The notes under the pieces are model-generated. The model made no database searches. It had not been told where the DNA came from and saw only the letters and a list, made by a program, of their open reading frames with translations. A DNA stretch of 15,800 nucleotides. Origin: Defluviitaleaceae bacterium (GTDB lineage: Bacteria > Bacillota > Clostridia > Lachnospirales > WRAX01). Shown here in pieces: positions 13,921 through 15,800 of this stretch (its first letter is position 1; each line of letters opens with the position of its first letter). The position numbers were made by a program, and so were the translations under genes. The stretch is from NCBI GenBank assembly GCA_009787945.1, contig WQSI01000031.1, positions 1 through 15,800 of the forward strand, written 5' to 3'.

Positions 13921-14811
13921 ATGATTATTGATGTGTATGCAGATATTGTATTTTTGGTCAATTTTGGAATTAACGCCATTGTGATGGCTTTGGTTAATGT
14001 TTTGGGGCGCAGAGGGGCGAAATGGTGGCGGATTGTGCTGGGGGGTGTGTTGTCGGCTTTGCTATATGTGTTGCTGTTGTTCTCCCCCTTTCGCGGCATT
14101 TTAAACGTGTTCACCTCTTTTGTGGTGCTTTTGCCTGGTTTAATTGCCTGTTTCGGCATTAAGAACCTGCGGCACTTTCTGGTTAATTTTGGACTGGCTT
14201 ACATATCCGCCTTTGCCCTTGGGGGGCTTGTGATGGTTACAACCAATTTAGTGGGGGTCAACACCATATCAACGGGGGATTTTGCTACCATTCGCGCCAC
14301 GCCGCTAAATTTAGCCATAGCGGTGGCGGTGGCTTTCGGTGTGGTAAGGTTTGTCCGCAGATATACAGCCGACAAGGCGATGGACAAGAAAATTTTCTGC
14401 CAAATTGGTATTGAAGTAGAGGGTAAAAAGGCATTTTTGCAGGCTTTGGTTGATACTGGCATGACCCTGACCGAACCTATAAGCCAAAACCCTGTCATTA
14501 TAGCCGAGATGACCGCCATTGCTGATATATTGCCAGAACAAATTCACCAACTGTTCATCAACAACCAACAAGATGACCTGGAAGCCGTTGAAAAGTCGTT
14601 TGAAGAGGCGGGCTGGCAAGCCAAATTCCGCCTAATTCCCTTTAAAGCTATCGGGCAACAAAATGGCGTAATGCTCGGCTTTCGCCCAGGTAGTGTGACA
14701 ATTAATAATAAGCCTGGGGGGGCTGCAATAATTGCCATCTGCCCCTTTACCTTGTCAAATTGCGGAGAATATCAGGGGCTTATCAACCCTGTTTTATATA
14801 ATGTAAATTAA
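13921..14811 (+). CDS. spoIIGA: Sigma-E processing peptidase SpoIIGA
   Basis: The 296-residue membrane aspartic protease removes the pro-sequence of pro-SigE at the forespore septum of the sporulating mother cell. The N-terminal half has five membrane helices (about 8-28, 35-55, 59-79, 86-110, 123-141), opening MIIDVYADIVFLVNFGINA as in the family. The cytoplasmic half is the retroviral-like protease domain, with the catalytic motif D178-T-G in LQALVDTGMTLTEP and a following NPVIIAE strand. Length is near the B. subtilis protein (about 309). There is no Shine-Dalgarno sequence: the 20 bases before the ATG are pyrimidine- and A/T-rich and contain the -10 element, so the mRNA may be leaderless. 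It is followed after 21 bp by its substrate gene sigE, and Spo0A-like boxes lie upstream. Confidence 0.95.
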   Translation: MIIDVYADIVFLVNFGINAIVMALVNVLGRRGAKWWRIVLGGVLSALLYVLLLFSPFRGILNVFTSFVVLLPGLIACFGIKNLRHFLVNFGLAYISAFALGGLVMVTTNLVGVNTISTGDFATIRATPLNLAIAVAVAFGVVRFVRRYTADKAMDKKIFCQIGIEVEGKKAFLQALVDTGMTLTEPISQNPVIIAEMTAIADILPEQIHQLFINNQQDDLEAVEKSFEEAGWQAKFRLIPFKAIGQQNGVMLGFRPGSVTINNKPGGAAIIAICPFTLSNCGEYQGLINPVLYNVN

Positions 14812-14832
14812 GAACAAAATCAGGAGGGCAAA

Positions 14833-15549
14833 ATGCTTAATTTCCTTAGAAAGCTTATACATAAGATTGCGAAAATATTGCATAGGGCAAGGGCTGGCAC
14901 GGTGTATTATATCGGAGGCAGCGACACCCTGCCCCCGCCTTTGAAGCCAGATGAAGAAGCAGAGATGTTGGCGCGCATGGGGGAAGGGTGCAGAAAAGCC
15001 CGTGACACGCTGATAGAGCGCAATTTGCGCCTTGTGGTTTACATTGCGCGTAAGTTTGAAAACACAGGGCTTAATGTGGAAGATTTAATTTCTATAGGCA
15101 CAATTGGGCTAATTAAGGCGGTTAACACTTTTAAAGTGGACAAGAAAATAAAGCTTGCCACCTACGCCAGCCGTTGTATTGAAAACGAAATTCTTATGTA
15201 TTTGCGCCGCACAAGCAAGCTGAAAAGTGAGGTCAGCATTGATGAGCCGTTAAATGTGGACTGGGATGGCAATGAGTTGCTACTTTCGGATGTTTTGGGT
15301 ACAGATGTTGACATTATCTACAAGGACATTGAGGATGAAGCAGACCGAAAAATGCTGTATCTTGCTATGGAAAAGCTGTCAGATAGGGAAAAGCGCATTA
15401 TGGAGCTTCGTTACGGGCTGGAGCGGGATGGGGATGAGATGACCCAAAAGGAAGTTGCTGATTTGTTGGGGATTTCCCAGTCATACATATCTAGGCTGGA
15501 GAAAAAAATCATCAGCCGTTTGCGGAAGGAGATTAGCCGTTTTGTTTAG
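14833..15549 (+). CDS. sigE: RNA polymerase sporulation sigma factor SigE (pro-form)
   Basis: This 238-residue sigma factor directs early mother-cell transcription in sporulation. Residues 1 to about 23 form the basic, amphipathic pro-sequence (MLNFLRKLIHKIAKILHRAR), and VYYIGGS at 24-30 marks the conserved processing zone cut by SpoIIGA. Region 2 is at about 62-132 (NLRLVVYIARKFENTG, DLISIGTIGLIKAVNTF, KLATYASRCIENEILMYLRR). Region 4 is at about 183-236, with its helix-turn-helix TQKEVADLLGISQSYISRLE (204-223). The ATG follows AGGAGG at good spacing and lies 21 bp after spoIIGA, so it is translated from the same mRNA. sigG, which follows sigE in Bacillus and many clostridia, is not next; pyrE is. 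No terminator is visible after the stop. Confidence 0.97.
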   Translation: MLNFLRKLIHKIAKILHRARAGTVYYIGGSDTLPPPLKPDEEAEMLARMGEGCRKARDTLIERNLRLVVYIARKFENTGLNVEDLISIGTIGLIKAVNTFKVDKKIKLATYASRCIENEILMYLRRTSKLKSEVSIDEPLNVDWDGNELLLSDVLGTDVDIIYKDIEDEADRKMLYLAMEKLSDREKRIMELRYGLERDGDEMTQKEVADLLGISQSYISRLEKKIISRLRKEISRFV

Positions 15550-15552
15550 TGC

Positions 15553-15581
15553 TTGAAATCCCTTTTTGTTTATGATATAAT
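15553..15581 (+). promoter_or_regulatory. Sigma-A-type promoter of pyrE
   Basis: TTGAAA (15553-15558), a 17-bp spacer and TATAAT (15576-15581) match 11 of 12 consensus positions. It begins 4 bp after the sigE stop codon. Start expected near 15588, leader about 31 nt; no pyrimidine attenuator fits in that space. Confidence 0.75.
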
Positions 15582-15618
15582 TAACCGACAAAACAATACA
15601 AAATTTGGGGGTCTTAAA

Positions 15619-15800
15619 ATGAAACGCATTGAGAAAATTTTAAGGGATTGTGACGCGCTTTTGGAAGGGCATTTTATTTTAACTAGCGGTCGTCACGCGG
15701 GGTATTACATGCAGTGCGCCAAGATTTTACAAAATCCAGAGGTAACAGAGGAAGTTGTGGGGGATTATTTATGTGACGAGGGCGACCTGTTTGACCAGGG
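15619..15800 (+). CDS. pyrE: Orotate phosphoribosyltransferase, N-terminal part (runs off window edge)
   Basis: The first 60 codons are visible and the frame is open at the window end. The protein begins MKRIEKILRDCDALLEGHFI, followed by LTSGRHAGYYMQCAKILQNP. This is the opening of the thermophile/clostridial type of PyrE, in which the LTSGRHA-Y-QCA-L block binds orotate. The enzyme joins orotate to PRPP to give orotidine 5'-phosphate in pyrimidine synthesis. The PRPP-binding motif would lie beyond the window. The ribosome site is the weak GGGGG 8 nt before the ATG. It has its own promoter after sigE. Confidence 0.88.
   Translation, partial: MKRIEKILRDCDALLEGHFILTSGRHAGYYMQCAKILQNPEVTEEVVGDYLCDEGDLFDQ

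Noticed and set aside
13893..14738. Minus-strand frames opposite spoIIGA
   Set aside because: They are antisense to a gene with clear motifs and correct operon context, and lack initiation signals.

Overview
The window looks like chromosomal DNA of an endospore-forming Firmicute, most likely in the Clostridia. Moderately low G+C, AGGAGG-type ribosome binding sites, near-consensus sigma-A promoters and an intact spoIIGA-sigE pair support this. The pyrE start at the right edge is of the clostridial type. I see no rRNA, tRNA, CRISPR array, transposase or insertion sequence.

Layout. (1) 1-8015 is a transport block. Two very large paralogous MacB/FtsX-type ABC permeases lie on the minus strand: the N-terminal 484 codons of one at 1-1452 and a complete 1203-residue one at 4404-8015. 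The complete one is followed by its ATPase (3706-4359). Between them, on the plus strand, is a 621-residue protein with a helical N-terminus and a C-terminal variant HD-GYP domain (1699-3564). (2) 8200-10808 is a minus-strand metabolic run: a DUF4405-like membrane cytochrome candidate, an alpha/beta hydrolase, and glyceraldehyde-3-phosphate dehydrogenase with a strong promoter and terminator. (3) 10876-12308 is a small phage-like regulatory island. An XRE repressor and an ImmA/IrrE-type metalloprotease (minus) diverge from a sigma-region-4-like protein (plus). The shared control region has overlapping face-to-face promoters and repeated operator-like sequences. (4) 12276-13745 holds a MntP/YtaF-like membrane protein and a LysR regulator (minus). 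(5) 13832-15549 is the sporulation block: Spo0A-box-like sites, spoIIGA (which appears leaderless) and sigE, followed by the start of pyrE.

How they work together. SpoIIGA is the membrane protease that removes the pro-sequence of SigE, so that pair is one functional unit. The XRE/ImmA pair resembles the repressor and anti-repressor protease of integrative elements; the divergent sigma-like gene is its likely target. The complete permease and its ATPase form one transporter; the partial paralogue may use the same ATPase or one beyond the window. Most genes have a recognisable -35/-10 pair with 16-18 bp spacing. In three cases the -35 contains the stop codon of the gene upstream, so transcription units are packed very tightly.

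No region longer than 300 bases lacks a gene. The intergenic stretches (1453-1698, 3565-3705, 8016-8269, 11831-11951, 13746-13920) are described through the regulatory sites they hold.
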